Positions 22,983-34,530 of a DNA stretch of 64,000 nucleotides are shown here, in pieces. The notes under the pieces are model-generated. The model was not told where the DNA came from and did no database searches. It saw only the letters and a list, made by a program, of their open reading frames with translations. The position numbers and the translations under genes were made by a program. Position 1 is the stretch's first letter, and every line of letters starts with the position of its first letter. The stretch is from Adiantum capillus-veneris (taxonomy: Eukaryota; Streptophyta; Polypodiopsida; Polypodiales; Pteridaceae): NCBI GenBank assembly GCA_014529385.2, contig CM043958.1:86686525-86750524 (forward strand), in the 5' to 3' direction.

Positions 22983-24057
22983 AGCTACGCTTCACAATAG
23001 TTTACTTTCCTGGGAAAAATTCGGCAGAGTTTCCCCTGTAAACTGACCTCTGAACCAATATCAACCTGTCAAATGAACCAAGAAACCTTCAGATTCTGCA
23101 TAAATTTCGGCAGAGTCTCCTTTGTAAAATGGCTTTGGTGTACTCAAAAACAGACCAAAAACCAACTCAAAAAACCATTGTCTCTCTAACACTGTAAGCT
23201 GTGGGTAAACATGTCCTGCACCTGTACTGTCTCTCACTATCCTGTAAGCATAGACTGCAACAATGCCTCAACGGCAGTATAGCAAAGATGCAATCCCAAC
23301 TGTCTAACTCACAGTCAATACATCCTAGCTGCCTATCTAAGGGTGCTCGAGGGATCGCTCCAAGACCTGTATCACCGAAAGGATCTCAACATTCGAGAAT
23401 CCCCCAGCTCAATAAAACCTCACTTGACCCTCAACAAAGGCTGCAGTAAATCTGACAGTACATAGACTTCCCACAAAGTCATACATCCACAAATGTCCCA
23501 CTATATACTGTAACCGATGCGGCGGTTGTTTGCTGCGTGACTCACAGCCAGCAAACCCTCAACAGACATACATCATCTCTGACAATACATCCCATGTGGA
23601 AGTACCTGCAATGTCAGGATGAAATCTGGAATATCAAGCAGCAAACACAAGCTACCTGATGAACTAGTGAATGTCGCCTACAGTCTATGTGTAGATGCGC
23701 CCGTGTCGTATGTGACACGCCTCCAAGAACTGTGAGCCGTCCTTTGATGTGTAGACAGCCACAAATCAACACTCTGGGAGTGCCAATATCCTCAGCACCT
23801 GCAATCGTAGGCCGAAAACCCCAAATTTGCAGAGTCGGATCTGCACCCGCTGAGACCACGTAGTCGAAAATGGCCTGCGCAGAACTTTGTCGAAGCTGAA
23901 CGGTGGCCGAGATGACCTCAGAATGAAATTCTGAGAACACCAAGCCCTTCGGACCGTCCCACGAGATTTGGGGCCGTGTATTCGCCTGTCGAATCTCACT
24001 CCAATCTGAGCAGGTGACTTTGGCTACCTGCAAATGCTGCCCCGAGCCTCGATCTGA
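22983..24057 (-). other. Copia-A 5' leader with conserved blocks
   Basis: An unusually long leader (about 1.08 kb) between the primer-binding site and the gag ATG. Two blocks recur in the gag-only element at 30453-35464. Block 1 is at 23339-23440 (plus strand CTGTATCACCGAAAGGATCT, then AGAATCCCCCAGCTCAATAA). Block 2 is at about 23014-23036 (GGAAAAATTCGGCAGAG). A second block-2-like copy occurs at 23100-23116. A minus-strand TTCATTTGACAG just before block 2 looks like a splice acceptor. A minus-strand open frame in the leader (24084-23614) has no family motif. Confidence 0.6.
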
Positions 24058-24069
24058 GCTCTGATACCA
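24058..24069 (-). other. Copia-A primer-binding site (tRNA-iMet)
   Basis: On the minus strand TGGTATCAGAGC, two bases inside the 5' LTR. It is complementary to the 3' end of plant initiator tRNA-Met. Confidence 0.9.
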
Positions 24070-24071
24070 GT

Positions 24072-24263
24072 TGAAGGAGTACAAGCGGAAGTGTGACGCG
24101 AGAGAGAGTGCGAGAAGAAGAGCACGACGATATGGTGAACTCGCTCTACTGTAATGTGTAGAGCATAGTGAGTTCTTATTAGGTTTTTACAAAAGAATAT
24201 GTGTACATACCTGGCGGCCTGCCCACTTACCTGGGCAACCACATTGGGCTTTATACCCCAACA
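24072..24263 (-). repeat. Copia-A 5' LTR
   Basis: 192 bp. On the minus strand it begins TGTTGGGGTATAAAGCCC, so a TATAAAG lies at its upstream edge. Eight substitutions and no indels separate it from the other LTR. Confidence 0.95.
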
Positions 24264-25039
24264 TTTCCTTCGGTATTTCTAGGCCTTCTTGGTATTGTTG
24301 TAACTTTGTCTTTGATAGATAGAAATTCCATGGTGTAGCTCCACATTAGTGTGTAGTTGACAAATCTTGCCCCTAAATTTGCAAGTAGTGGGTTAAAAAT
24401 GCATGTTCTCTTAAAGAAGAATCATGTGCAGAATGCTTCTTCAAGAGTCTACATATAATATCATAGTAAGAAGCATAAAAAGTTTATACAAGATCATATT
24501 TGTGGGCTAACCTTATAGGTTTTAGCTAAGTCCATTAGAAATAACATCCATTGGGCATCAATCTATAATGCTTTGTGAGATGTCTCTAAGCAGGTAAGCA
24601 TCATCTTTGATATCTTGACTAGCACGGCACAAGTAAAATCTTGAATGCCTATGAATGTTTTTATGGCACCCACTAGGGTTTTCACCATATGGTCTTCAAT
24701 GGTAACTCCATCTTCTAGTGGTGGCAATCGTGGATAATTCAGCCATGATGGCCTTTTTCTGTAGTCTAGCATTGGCTTTCCAATCTCTAACTCTGGATCT
24801 TCTCTAATATCTACAGGCTCATTGACTAGCAATATATAATACATGGAATGTCTCTCTTGTCATCCAACTCTCCACTTTGGATCTATGTTAATGGCTGTAT
24901 CTTTGCAACTGACTTTGAATGTTCTTTGACTTGCAAGAGCTCAAACTTGATTAGTGGATAGGGCAACGCCTAATGGTACCAATCGTGATTGATCTATTCA
25001 AGTGTGATTTGTGTGGCATTAACCAAATGTAAAACTCTT
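24264..25039. other. Pre-insertion flank of Copia-A, no recognised gene
   Basis: A 93-codon minus-strand frame (24844-24563) contains RPSWLNYPRLPPLEDG but has no family I recognise and no codon or context support. Toward 25000 the sequence grades into the satellite-like domain. Confidence 0.3.
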
Positions 25040-26966
25040 TGTTTGGAGCTTTGCTTCCCTCCATGTTCCAATGGAGGTATCTTGGATAAGTAGTGGACCT
25101 TGAGGAAAAAACCCTATATGCACAACATATCATGGGTTTTTCAAGTAGTGGAAAGAATACCCAACCTTACAACCAAATTTTTCATAATATAATGACATAT
25201 ACATCAAACAAGTGGTGAATCTTGAGAACAAATTTCCCATGCTACCAAAGATAACAGGTTACGTGAATGGTGGATCTTTTATTATTTTACCATGCTTAGA
25301 TTAGACAACCAGTACACCTTGCATATCTAAAGGTTGGACAAGTGGCGGAGTTCAGAGTAAACCACCTACTATCTATGTATCCTAGCTTGGACAAGTGGTG
25401 GAGCTTTGCTTCCCTCCATGTTTCAAGGGAGCCTAACTTGGACAAGTGGTGGACCTTGAACAAAACTACCCATGGACAACATATCATGGGTTTCCCATGG
25501 TTCAATAAAGCTAGCTTGGAAAAGTGCTTTGGTGGTCCTTGAAATATAATCGCCCATGTACAACATATCATGGGTTTTCTAGGTGGTGGAAAAAAATACC
25601 ATTCACAATGTAACCTTATAGGTTAGACAAGTAGTCAACCTTAAAACAAAATTCAATGTAATAAATAGGTCGGTCAAATCGTGAATCTTGAAACCAAACC
25701 TCCCACGTTACTACAGATAATAGATTGGACAAGTGGCAGACCCTCTATATTTCCCCATACCTAGCTTAGACAACTGATACACCTTACATCTCTAAAGGTT
25801 GGAGAAGTGTTGAACCTTTGGGCTAGATTTGACAAGATGGTGGAGCTTTGCTCCTCTCCATGTTTCAAAGGAGCCATCCTTGCTTAGACAAGTGGTGGAA
25901 CCTAAAACAAAACCCAACATGTACAACATATCATGGATTTTGCATGGTACAATGGAGCCAAGCTTCAAAAAATGGTGGAGCTTGCTTCTCTCCATGTTTC
26001 AATGGAGCCTAGCTTGAATAAGTGGTGGAGCTTTGATGTTGTCCATGTTTCAATGGAGAGAGAAGGTGGCCCTCAAAACAAAATCCCCATGTACAACCTA
26101 TCATGGGTTTTCCATGTGGTGGAAAAAAATACCATTCATATATAACCTTACATGTTGGATAGGTGGCCGACATTAAATCCAAATTATCATAATATAATGA
26201 CATGTAGGCCAGACAAGTACCTTGATTTAGATTTAACCTTTCAAGTTCAACATTAACACCAAATTCTTTGTGATATAATAACCCATGAGTGGTGAGTCTT
26301 GAGACCAAACCACCCATGCTACTAGGGATAATAGGTTGGTAGACCTTCTAGTATTTCCCCATGCCTAGCTTAGACAACCAATACACCTTGCATCTCTATA
26401 GGTTGGAGAAGTGGTGGACCTTCATACTAAACCCCCTACTATCGACATAGCCTAGCTTGGACAAGTGGTGGACAGTTGCATCTCTCCATGTTTCAAAGGA
26501 GCTTCGTTTGGACAAGTGGTGGATCTTGAAAAAAAAGCCCCCATGTACAACATGGATTTTTCATGTTTCAATGGAGCTTAGCTTGGGCAAGTGGTGGATC
26601 TTGAAAAAAAAACCCACATACAACATAACATGGATTTTCCATGTTTCAATAAAGTCTAGCTTGGACAAAAGGTGAGCTTGCTCCTGTCTATGACTTAATG
26701 CAGCTAGCTTGGACAAGCATGAATTTGAAACAATATCCCCCATGTACAACATATCATGGGTTTTTAGGTGATGGGAAGAACTACCATTCAAGATATAACC
26801 TTACAGCTTGGACAAGTAGTCAACCTTAAAACCAAATTCATCAATCACAAATAGGTCAGTCAAGTCCTGAATCTTGAGTGCAAACCTCCCATGCTATTGG
26901 AGATAATATATTGTACAAGTGGTAGACCTTCCATTACTTTCCCATGCCTAGTTTAGACAATTACTA
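25040..26966. repeat. Degenerate satellite-like array, segment A
   Basis: Dense imperfect repeats of AGCTTGGACAAGTGGTGGA, CTCCATGTTTCAATGGAG (a 6-bp inverted repeat) and a CCATGTACAACATATCATGG block (also inverted). A higher-order unit begins with CATGCCTAGCTTAGACAACC-like sequence at 25291, 25756, 26360 and 26943, giving periods of about 465, 604 and 583 bp. The array is cut at 26966 by an LTR retroelement and resumes at about 36185. There is no coding potential; the open frames crossing it simply translate the repeats. Confidence 0.85.
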
Positions 26967-27193
26967 TGTTGGGGTAAAGGCGTTGCACCTTTTCCCGGGG
27001 CCAAACGCCCGATGTTCGATCGCCCACTATGTGTACATACGCTAACCTTATTCTTGACAAACCAAAGAATAAAGGGATTCTCATCACTTCTTGGAGTTTT
27101 CTCCACTCACACAATGCTCCTCTTGCTTCTTCCCTTCCCTGCATGCACTGCACCGCACCGCACACACACGCATCCACACATATCGCACTCACA
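26967..27193 (+). repeat. Copia-C 5' LTR (partner not found)
   Basis: 227 bp, TGTTGGGGTAAAGG...CACTCACA, i.e. TG...CA. It starts exactly where the satellite pattern breaks and ends two bases before a primer-binding-like site. Its first ten bases match the Copia-A LTR start. No second copy occurs in the window, so the right end of the element has been lost. Confidence 0.65.
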
Positions 27194-27195
27194 AG

Positions 27196-27207
27196 TAGTA
27201 TCAGAGC
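27196..27207 (+). other. Copia-C primer-binding site, variant
   Basis: TAGTATCAGAGC, one substitution from the tRNA-iMet complement TGGTATCAGAGC, placed two bases after the LTR. Confidence 0.65.
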
Positions 27208-28302
27208 TACGATGGTAGATCCGGCCACAAACCGCCTCATAGAGAGCTTTTTGGCTATGGAGGTGGCCATCAAAGGTTGAGGATTGATCTCGGCCTAGAT
27301 CCGACAAAGAGAAGGAAGATCGGAGGAAACCTGATGGAGCTTGCCTTCCTTGGCGTGTGCAGTCCCTCTTGAGCTCAAGGAGGATCTTGGAATCTATGTA
27401 GGAATCAAGAAAAGGGGGAGACAAAGGAGTCAGGTAGAGATAGTGAGCTTGTAAGGGTTTTGAGAAGCAGTGCTTGGCTTCCTAAACCGCCAGGTGTAGT
27501 TCCCCTTAGAGCATGTGAGCTTCAATGGGCAGCTGCAGTAAATAGAACTTGGAAAATGGCTGAGCTTGAAGGGAAATTAAGAGCAGGGAATCTTACACAG
27601 AGAAGTAGAACAATCTTGAAAAGGGAGTGCAACATGGCATCAAATTACAGTTAAATCAAGAGCAAAGCTACAATAATGAGCAGGAGCATTAAAGAGCAAA
27701 TTGGGCACAATCTAGTAGAAGCAAAGTCTCATGAATCGAGTGCTAAGGTAGATCTTGGGGGAGACCTACAGAGGATTCCAAAGTGAAAATAAAGTAAAGA
27801 TAGGCACTTTAGTTTGGAATCTATATGTGCTGCAAAGAATCGAGCAAAGACATGTCGAATGCAACATCAAGCAGAATTGAAAGCTCAAGAAATCAAGAAA
27901 TTGATGCAAAGAGAACCAAAAGGTCGGCATATGCACTAACATCAAGCATGTGAGCACCAAGGCTCTCAAAAGCCTCAAATAGAGAGCCTTGGCAGTGCTG
28001 GAAATTGAGGCCATAACATGGCGCTGGTAAACAATAGAGCTCATGGGCTGAAGATTGTAGGCAAATTGAAGCCTTAGGAAGTTTGCATCTACTAAAAAAC
28101 AAGCTACACCCAACTGCAAAGGGTCAGTCACATAGCAAATTAACGCTAAACAAACCTTTCGTAGGGCTGCAACAAGCAGGGGAGGAAGTATGATTATCCC
28201 ACACACACACAAAGAAGATCACTCGACAAAGAAGAAGATAATTAAAATTGGGTCAATTTTTTATTCTTTAAGGGTGTGTTCACTTACAATCTCGACCAAC
28301 AA

Positions 28303-28305
<3 letters not shown>
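27208..28305 (+). other. Presumed Copia-C leader and gag region, no readable gag
   Basis: An ATG at 27210 opens only a 22-codon frame. Frames to 28200 are short and lack gag motifs. I infer Copia-C origin only from position between the LTR and the protease remnant at 35.6-36.1 kb. Confidence 0.3.

Positions 28306-28394
<89 letters not shown>
28306..28394. repeat. (TA)n(GA)n compound microsatellite
   Basis: TA units to 28356 switch without interruption to GA units to 28394. Confidence 0.98.
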
Positions 28395-28396
<2 letters not shown>

Positions 28397-28599
28397 ATAT
28401 GCTCTCGAGTGTGTATACAAAGGAGAGAGAGAGTGTGATTGAGTGTGTGCACATCAACACACACATACATTCTCATTCTTGGTCAAAGAGAGAGAATGAG
28501 ATTCATGGATCCTCTTCGGATCAACACTTCACGGCCTCGGCGGCTACGACTTCAGCAACATCGACTCGAAGTGATAGAGAGATAGAGAGAGGTTGGGCA

Positions 28600-29392
28600 T
28601 CCCTTTGGATACTACTTGCATATATGGTTATTCACTTTACACTCATTTGAGCTATTTATCCTAGAGTGTGTGCCTGCAGATAGTAGGTTATGGAGTTGTT
28701 TTATGCATACATGGATACAGATTGAGCTAGGTATAGCTCACAGGTTGGCAGATTCATAGGTTTATAAGTTTTTTGGATAGGTACACTCTTCCATAGAGCC
28801 ACTCATCAAGGAGTGAGCCAGTTTTCTAGGCTTTTGATAGTGCATGTATACCATTTGTGGATCTATCTACTGAGACACCGAATGTCTGTTTTCATGCGGT
28901 TTTTGTGAGATTTTTTTGAGTTTTTACTCGGTTTTCAGGGGGAACTCTATAAGATATTCTCAGTTTCTCACCATGCTTAGGGCATATTTATAGTTTTACT
29001 CTCTAATGGTTTAGTGGTCGATTTTGACTCCCACTTTGACAAGTTTTATCAGCTTGAACACGGTTTAGTGTTCTTGTACCCATTCTCGCAGGAGTGAGAG
29101 TTGCATATGCTCGTGTGGCTACAACTTACAGGTAGTCATGGATTTCAGAGGTTTTTCTACAGAATTTTGCAGGCAATTTTCTTGTGGGATGCGTTTTGAG
29201 CATGTTTGCTCACTACTTGCACATATGGTTATGTGCTTTACGCTTCGTTGAGCTATTTGTTGGTTTTGATGCGATTGATCATGATTTTCATGATTGTGTA
29301 GTGGTTGAGTGATCTCCCACCTTGTTTCCAGTCTAGCATAGTCTAAGGTTGAGATTTTGCTTGAGGTTTTTGCTCAGTTTATAGGGGGGACT
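28600..29392 (+). repeat. Degenerate direct duplication, about 605-bp period
   Basis: ACTACTTGCATATATGGTTA near 28607 recurs as ACTACTTGCACATATGGTTA near 29212, followed in both by CTTTAC and GAGCTATTT. Both copies then lead to a purine block resembling a polypurine tract (TTTTCAGGGGGAACT at about 28934 and TTTATAGGGGGGACT at about 29379). This suggests the 3' internal end of LTR elements, but neither can be joined to a pol gene. Confidence 0.4.
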
Positions 29393-30452
29393 TTGCCAGT
29401 TTTCTTCCAGGTTTTCACGCCATAGCTCCTTCGCATCCATATAGCAGACATCTGTGACATTTTAGAGTCTACAATGAGGACTTGTGAGAGACTGTGGTCT
29501 CGTAGTTGCCAATATATGCGATGTGTTGATATACTTGCAATGCCCACCTCTCTCAATTTTTCCACCACAATATATGATGCACAATTTGGAAGGCCCCCAT
29601 ATGAGGAGAAGCCAATGGTGCACATATATTTGGTGGATTCCAGCTTTGCACGTTGATGAGATCTCTATTTATGATCGTGGATGGTACTATGGAGCAAATT
29701 TAGGGCCAACTTTTGGGGAATATTCCTTTCGCCAAAATATTCCTTTCGAAGGGCAACTGGAAGATGATCGAAAAATGGTCGTCCAACCAGTGGTCAGTGG
29801 CCGGTTGTCCGAGGTCTTTGGCTGGTGGTGGTCGGCGGCCGATGGTCTTTGGTCGGATTTCCTTGGCTGGTGGCCGAGTTCTAGGAGCACTTGTCTACCC
29901 AAAAGCGGCTACATGGGCACATGGGAGAGTCCTACTTGGACTTGGTTATAGGGCCAAAGCATGTATTGGTGGTCCAAAAACCGGTGTCTTGGACACTACT
30001 TTAATAGCAACCTAAGGATCCCAATTTCAGGTGTCCCGTATGAACATATCAACCATGTTCTATATCATTGGAAAGCTTTTGACAAGGAAAATCCAAAATT
30101 GCAGTGTTCGCAAAATTTTGATAAGATTTGCAAACAATTTACTATGTCCTACTTTTTGCTAAGCCAACCACCAAAAAGTGAAATAGTGGTACTACCAATA
30201 CACACTTTCACCCTACACAAAGGCAGCCACACACATGGGCATCTAGAGGCTCCCTTACATCTATATAAGGAGGCATTCTCATGAGTAATTCAGTAGAATG
30301 GTGTGCACACTTGATGCACACAACACATCTTTGTTGAAGGATTGTTAGTCCCTTGTATTCCTACTTTCTCTAGTTGTTTAAATCGCCATTTAAGCTCTAC
30401 CTTGAGAGTGCATGGGTGGATGACGCTATGAGCGGGATGGAAACACACACAA
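29393..30452 (+). other. Possible LTR following a polypurine tract
   Basis: Directly after AGGGGGGACT comes TGCCAGTTTTC. About 870 bp further is TATATAAGG at 30262-30270, followed by a transcribed-looking region. Polypurine tract, then TG, then a late TATA box is LTR architecture. The 3' end is hidden by the gag-only element that starts at 30453. Confidence 0.3.
30262..30270 (+). promoter_or_regulatory. TATA box candidate
   Basis: TATATAAGG in an otherwise mixed-composition stretch, in the position expected for an LTR promoter. Confidence 0.3.
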
Positions 30453-30485
30453 CGCCTCTATAATCACCCAACACACACTCTTGGG

Positions 30486-30488
<3 letters not shown>

Positions 30489-30559
<71 letters not shown>

Positions 30560-30564
30560 CACAC
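30489..30564. repeat. (CA)n microsatellite inside LTR
   Basis: About 38 CA units with one A insertion at 30541-30545. The counterpart is at 34344-34409 in the other LTR. Confidence 0.97.
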
Positions 30565-30657
30565 TATGGGGCACCACTCGGCTTACACAATCCACCTGGC
30601 CGAGACAAGGAACACACCGATGGAGTGAGAGAAGAGATACTATCCATTTGCCCACTC

Positions 30658-30659
<2 letters not shown>

Positions 30660-30743
<84 letters not shown>
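30660..30743. repeat. (CA)n microsatellite inside LTR
   Basis: About 42 CA units. The counterpart at 34504-34530 in the other LTR has only about 13. Confidence 0.97.
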
Positions 30744-30745
<2 letters not shown>

Positions 30746-31669
30746 TCAGCTCAAAGGAGGAATATTTCTAATGCTTAGATACAATTGAGCTTGGGCTGAC
30801 ACCAATGAGGCAATAGCTCACACCATATGGATGAAATATGCCAGATACAATCACAAATTTGAGCAGAGGCTTTGCTCACAAGAGAAACTTACACAACAAA
30901 AATAGTAGGAAACAATGAGGAATTTGGAAAAATGGACAGCGCCATTGCGTCTGGAACGGCCAAAAATCCCAATCTACAATATCAAAGTGCTCAAATCTGA
31001 GCTCGGATGAGCAGTTTATGGCCAAAACAGGCTCCAAAAACAGCAAAACTGAGTTGCGGCTGTTTCTCTCCATGTTTTTTCTAGTTTTTTCTCAGGTTTT
31101 TTAGTATCCACACTTCACTTTATCCCTTGGTCACCTTTGGCCTTTTGGTTGACCTCAAACGGACCCCCAGGCCAAAAAATGGCAACGCAGTGCGTTTTTG
31201 TTACCCTTCTACATCCATCTGCACACCTAGCACTCAACTTTTCTCAATAATGCATCCCGCAATCACGTGAAGTGTCCCCCAAATATAGTTCTCATGATGA
31301 CTTTTTGCCATAATTCATCACAAGAAAACACTCTCGTTGTGTCCTCACTTACCCACATGCAAGTCTTGACCCCATTCGACCTCCTGATGCCACTAGATGT
31401 CATCTGACGCACCTGCTTACCTCGTGGCGTCGGCCCGTTGATAGCTTCCTCAAGAATTTTTATGCTCTACCAAATCCTCATTATTATATAAAAAACACAC
31501 TGATATTGGTGACGATTAAAATCGATGTACTATGTACACGTTGTCCTACCTGTATACATGTGGTCCCCACATAACCACCTGGCTATGGAAAATGGGCAAT
31601 CCTTTATTCGGTGCACCATGCATGTGGATGTACATATGCGCAATCACTTCTTCCAAAAAACTCATGTCA

Positions 31670-32056
31670 TAATTTGCCCATCCCCTAGCTTGCTAGATCA
31701 TTCATGATGATCAACAACTAGCATACCCCAAAGGGCTCTGTTGTATAGCCCACTTCATCATATGCTCTCTTCCTAGATCAAACATCACTACTTGAGCACT
31801 CAAACAAAACATTCCCAGAGGCAAAAAAAGTGTATTTGTCCACCTGGATCAAAAGGCCAAAGGCATATCGCCTGAATCACAAGAAGCCTCATAGCACCAC
31901 ACATATATTTTTCACCAATCAACCAAAATGCACCATAGGCATATCCAACTAGCACATCCACCCTGTTTGGAGCTCCAAAAAGCATAAATATTGCATACCA
32001 CATTCAACCCAACCGATTGAGACAACTCAAGTGACTCATCACCTAGCATCTTGGCT
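31670..32056 (-). other. 3' internal end of the gag-only element
   Basis: Non-coding between the last readable gag-like frame and the 3' LTR, ending in the purine block near 31670-31695. Confidence 0.4.
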
Positions 32057-33315
32057 TCACCAACCATAGCAACAACCTGCAAAATCATGCACCCAAGTAG
32101 CTAAAAGCATTGTGTGAAGGTAAAGTTGTTGACATCCAAAGCACAAAAGTATCATCATGGCAAACATATCCCTAGCATAGGCATCCATATATCTGAGTTT
32201 CTTGTCATTGGACTCATATATGCCAAACCCCTTCTCATCATCATAAGCATACTCATCATCACACATAACTTCATCCACGTCATAATCATGGATATCACCA
32301 CTATCCATAGCTTCTAGCATGGATTCATCAGTCTCCAAGGGTACAGGTCCCTGCTCTAAACCACAATCATGCTCATAAATCGGTTCAATCACTTCTCATG
32401 CATCAAAATATGGCTTCAAAATAGGCTCCACATCCAAAAAACCCACAAAATGGCTCTCAACCTTTCCCTCTTCCCTAATTTCCAAGGAACTAGTATCCAA
32501 AGAACCTCAACCTCATATTCACACACGGAATCACAAGGTAGACAAGTAACCAATGCATCCTCTTCAAGAATTTTCAATCATGTATCCAAAGCATTACTCA
32601 CCTCTTTAGGCTCTTCCATAAACCTGTCAACGTGCAAGACCTCTTTACGCCTCACAATAGACCTTGGAAAGAAACGAGAAACATCATAGGATAGGCTATT
32701 TTTCACCTACTTAGGCTTAACCTCATCTTGCATGTCAAATCCATCTTGCACATGCGTACCTGTACTGATACAAAGCTCCTCAAGATGCTTAATCTTCCAT
32801 TCCTTGTGCTTTGCAATGCATACCTCATCTTCAAAAGACTTCGGCCTCTTCAACTCGACCTAGAACTGCAACCAAGGTGACAAACCATCAGTAAAAGAAA
32901 TTTTCTTCAATGAACAAGGGGGGTCCTCATCCTTAAGAGCAACACACCAACGAGTCCATAAATCTATAAAAACTTGTATATAGGCATCAACACTTTGACA
33001 AGAACCTTGCTTAAGAGCATTGAGCTTATTCCATACTGCATTTGTATCTTCAAAAACTTGGAAAACTTGGAAATGCTCTAAAAAAGCTTCTATAAACTTG
33101 TCAAGACTCAAACCATAAGAAGAAGCCACTGCTTCTTTAGCTTCCAAATCCATGGACCAAACACAGACCTCATCTTTCGAAAGGAATCCAATTAGCCTCA
33201 AAATCTTCTCCTCATCACACATATCATTGCTTATGCATGCCACCTCTACTTGCTCCAGAAAGTCTTCCACATCTTCATCACTTCTTCCATGAAATTCCGG
33301 ATAAGAGAAATCCAT
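32057..33315 (-). pseudogene. Retrotransposon gag protein, decayed
   Basis: Starts at ATG 33315 (MDFSYPEFHGRSDEDVEDF). The opening YPEFHG..EDVEDFLEQVE is the usual start of a gypsy-type gag core; SKDEVCVWSMDLEAKEAV, HFQVFQVFEDTNAVWNKL and VDAYIQVFIDLWTRW follow it. A TAG at 32860-32862 ends the clear frame. Past it the same frame reads on (VELKRPKSFEDEVCIAKHKE, then EEPKEVSNALDT) with two more TAG stops. Then an acidic frame (32392-32057: DSGDIDHDYD-like, rich in D, E and Y) follows. No zinc knuckle and no pol are present. The frame before 33315 has no conserved residues, so I prefer this start. Confidence 0.65.
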
Positions 33316-34307
33316 GGCTACCCAAGTTTTGATGCTTTGAGAACCCCTTCTAACACAAGTGCAAGAACCCAAAACTTTTTACTGACTCGATCCCCAGAAA
33401 CTTCAATGGAGCTCAAGCTTTTAGAAAAGGATGAACACATGCACATCAAATGAGTTTTCATAGTTAATCATCGAAATAACAACAGGCAAGGGAGATTCCA
33501 GTATCTCTCTTAATCTTCTTGGCCCAAACATAAAGACTATGCGCTGCTGGTAAAAAATCTTCCTGTCCACATGAATATTTATCTGGATTCTTTGTGCAAA
33601 ATGAAAAGGAGTGAACTGAGGTCCGCCCTCATGATTATCCATTAAAGGCCAACCATGCAGCTCCCAAGAAAGCACACTTGACTAATTACCCTCTGATTTT
33701 TCCAGAATTTCAGCAGCATAACAAGATAAATGGCTCAAAAGATAAAAAACCCATCCATCACAACTTGGAAAAATTTTGGTAGAGTTTCCCCAAAATTAGA
33801 GCAGTAAAAACCCAAAATATTGATTGTATATGTATGCATAACCTGCCAACAATGGTACCCAAGCATTGAGTAGGAATCACTAGTACATAGCCTATGACGA
33901 GGTCACAAAAAGGGTGCTCCAACCACCTGTATCACCAAAAGGATCTCACACTTGAGAATCCCCCAGCTCAATAAAACCTCACCACGACCCTTTCACGAAG
34001 GTTTATGCAAATATCGTATAGTTAAGTCTCAAAAATGATTATCTTCTAGACCAAGTCTCAGAAATGGCTAGGACTGCCAAATAAAACCAAGTATGGCTCC
34101 ACAAAGGCGTACAATGGCAGTATCCACAAGTAACGTACAATACTAGACAATGCGCTCAAACAACTGCCAAATGATGCACACCCATGCAAATTGCAAGTGA
34201 TTCCCACTTGCATGTATATCACTCTACTCCATCTACCTGTACTTGTGTGAATCACCCGTACCTATACCTGTACATGTAATCTTGAAGCTGAAGGTACTCG
34301 AACACAA
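33316..34307 (-). other. Leader of the gag-only element with blocks shared with Copia-A
   Basis: Between the 5' LTR and gag. Block 1 at 33907-34005 (plus strand CTGTATCACCAAAAGGATCT, AGAATCCCCCAGCTCAATAA) and block 2 at about 33769-33792 (GGAAAAATTTTGGTAGAG) occur in the same order and orientation as in the Copia-A leader. No standard tRNA-iMet primer-binding site adjoins the LTR; the adjacent minus-strand sequence is TTGTGTTCGAGTACC. Confidence 0.6.
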
Positions 34308-34341
34308 TGCCTCTATAATCATTCAACATACTCTTGGGTTA

Positions 34342-34343
<2 letters not shown>

Positions 34344-34409
<66 letters not shown>
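34344..34409. repeat. (CA)n microsatellite inside LTR
   Basis: About 33 CA units. Confidence 0.97.
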
Positions 34410-34411
<2 letters not shown>

Positions 34412-34503
34412 TGGGGCACCACTTGGCTTACACAATCCACCCGGCCGAGACAGGCAACACACTGATGGAGTGAGAGGAGAGAGATTATCCATTTGCCCAC
34501 TCA

Positions 34504-34530
34504 ACACACACACACACACACACACACACA
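34504..34530. repeat. (CA)n microsatellite inside LTR
   Basis: About 13 CA units. Confidence 0.95.

Larger units (their letters stand above)
18734..24263 (-). mobile_element. Copia-A, full-length Ty1/copia retrotransposon
   Basis: 5530 bp on the minus strand. Two 192-bp LTRs, TG...CA on either strand, are flanked by a perfect 5-bp target-site duplication TTTCC (18729-18733 and 24264-24268). A tRNA-iMet primer-binding site lies next to the right (5') LTR. A polypurine tract (AAGTGGGAGGT on the minus strand) lies next to the left (3') LTR. The order gag-protease-integrase-RT-RNase H is that of copia elements. The LTRs differ at 8 of 192 sites (4.2%). Stops and a frameshift make the copy non-autonomous. 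Confidence 0.97.
30453..31669 (-). repeat. 3' LTR of the gag-only element
   Basis: 1217 bp, collinear with the right copy through CTCTATAATCA, the CA tracts, the CACTATGGGGCACCAC block and GTACTATGTACACGTTGTCC-like sequence to the end. It is longer than the right copy mainly because its CA tracts are longer. Confidence 0.8.

Noticed and set aside
23614-24084. 156-codon minus-strand frame in the Copia-A leader
   Set aside because: It overlaps the primer-binding site and LTR edge and has no recognisable family; long leaders often contain chance frames.
25296-26791. Many 60-100 codon frames with recurring WWS/HVSMEPS phrases, which could look like a repeat protein
   Set aside because: The phrase repeats come from the DNA-level satellite unit, occur in several frames and both strands, and are full of stops.
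25040-26966. CRISPR-like array of repeats and spacers
   Set aside because: Unit lengths vary, repeats are degenerate, there are no cas genes, and the context is a eukaryotic genome.
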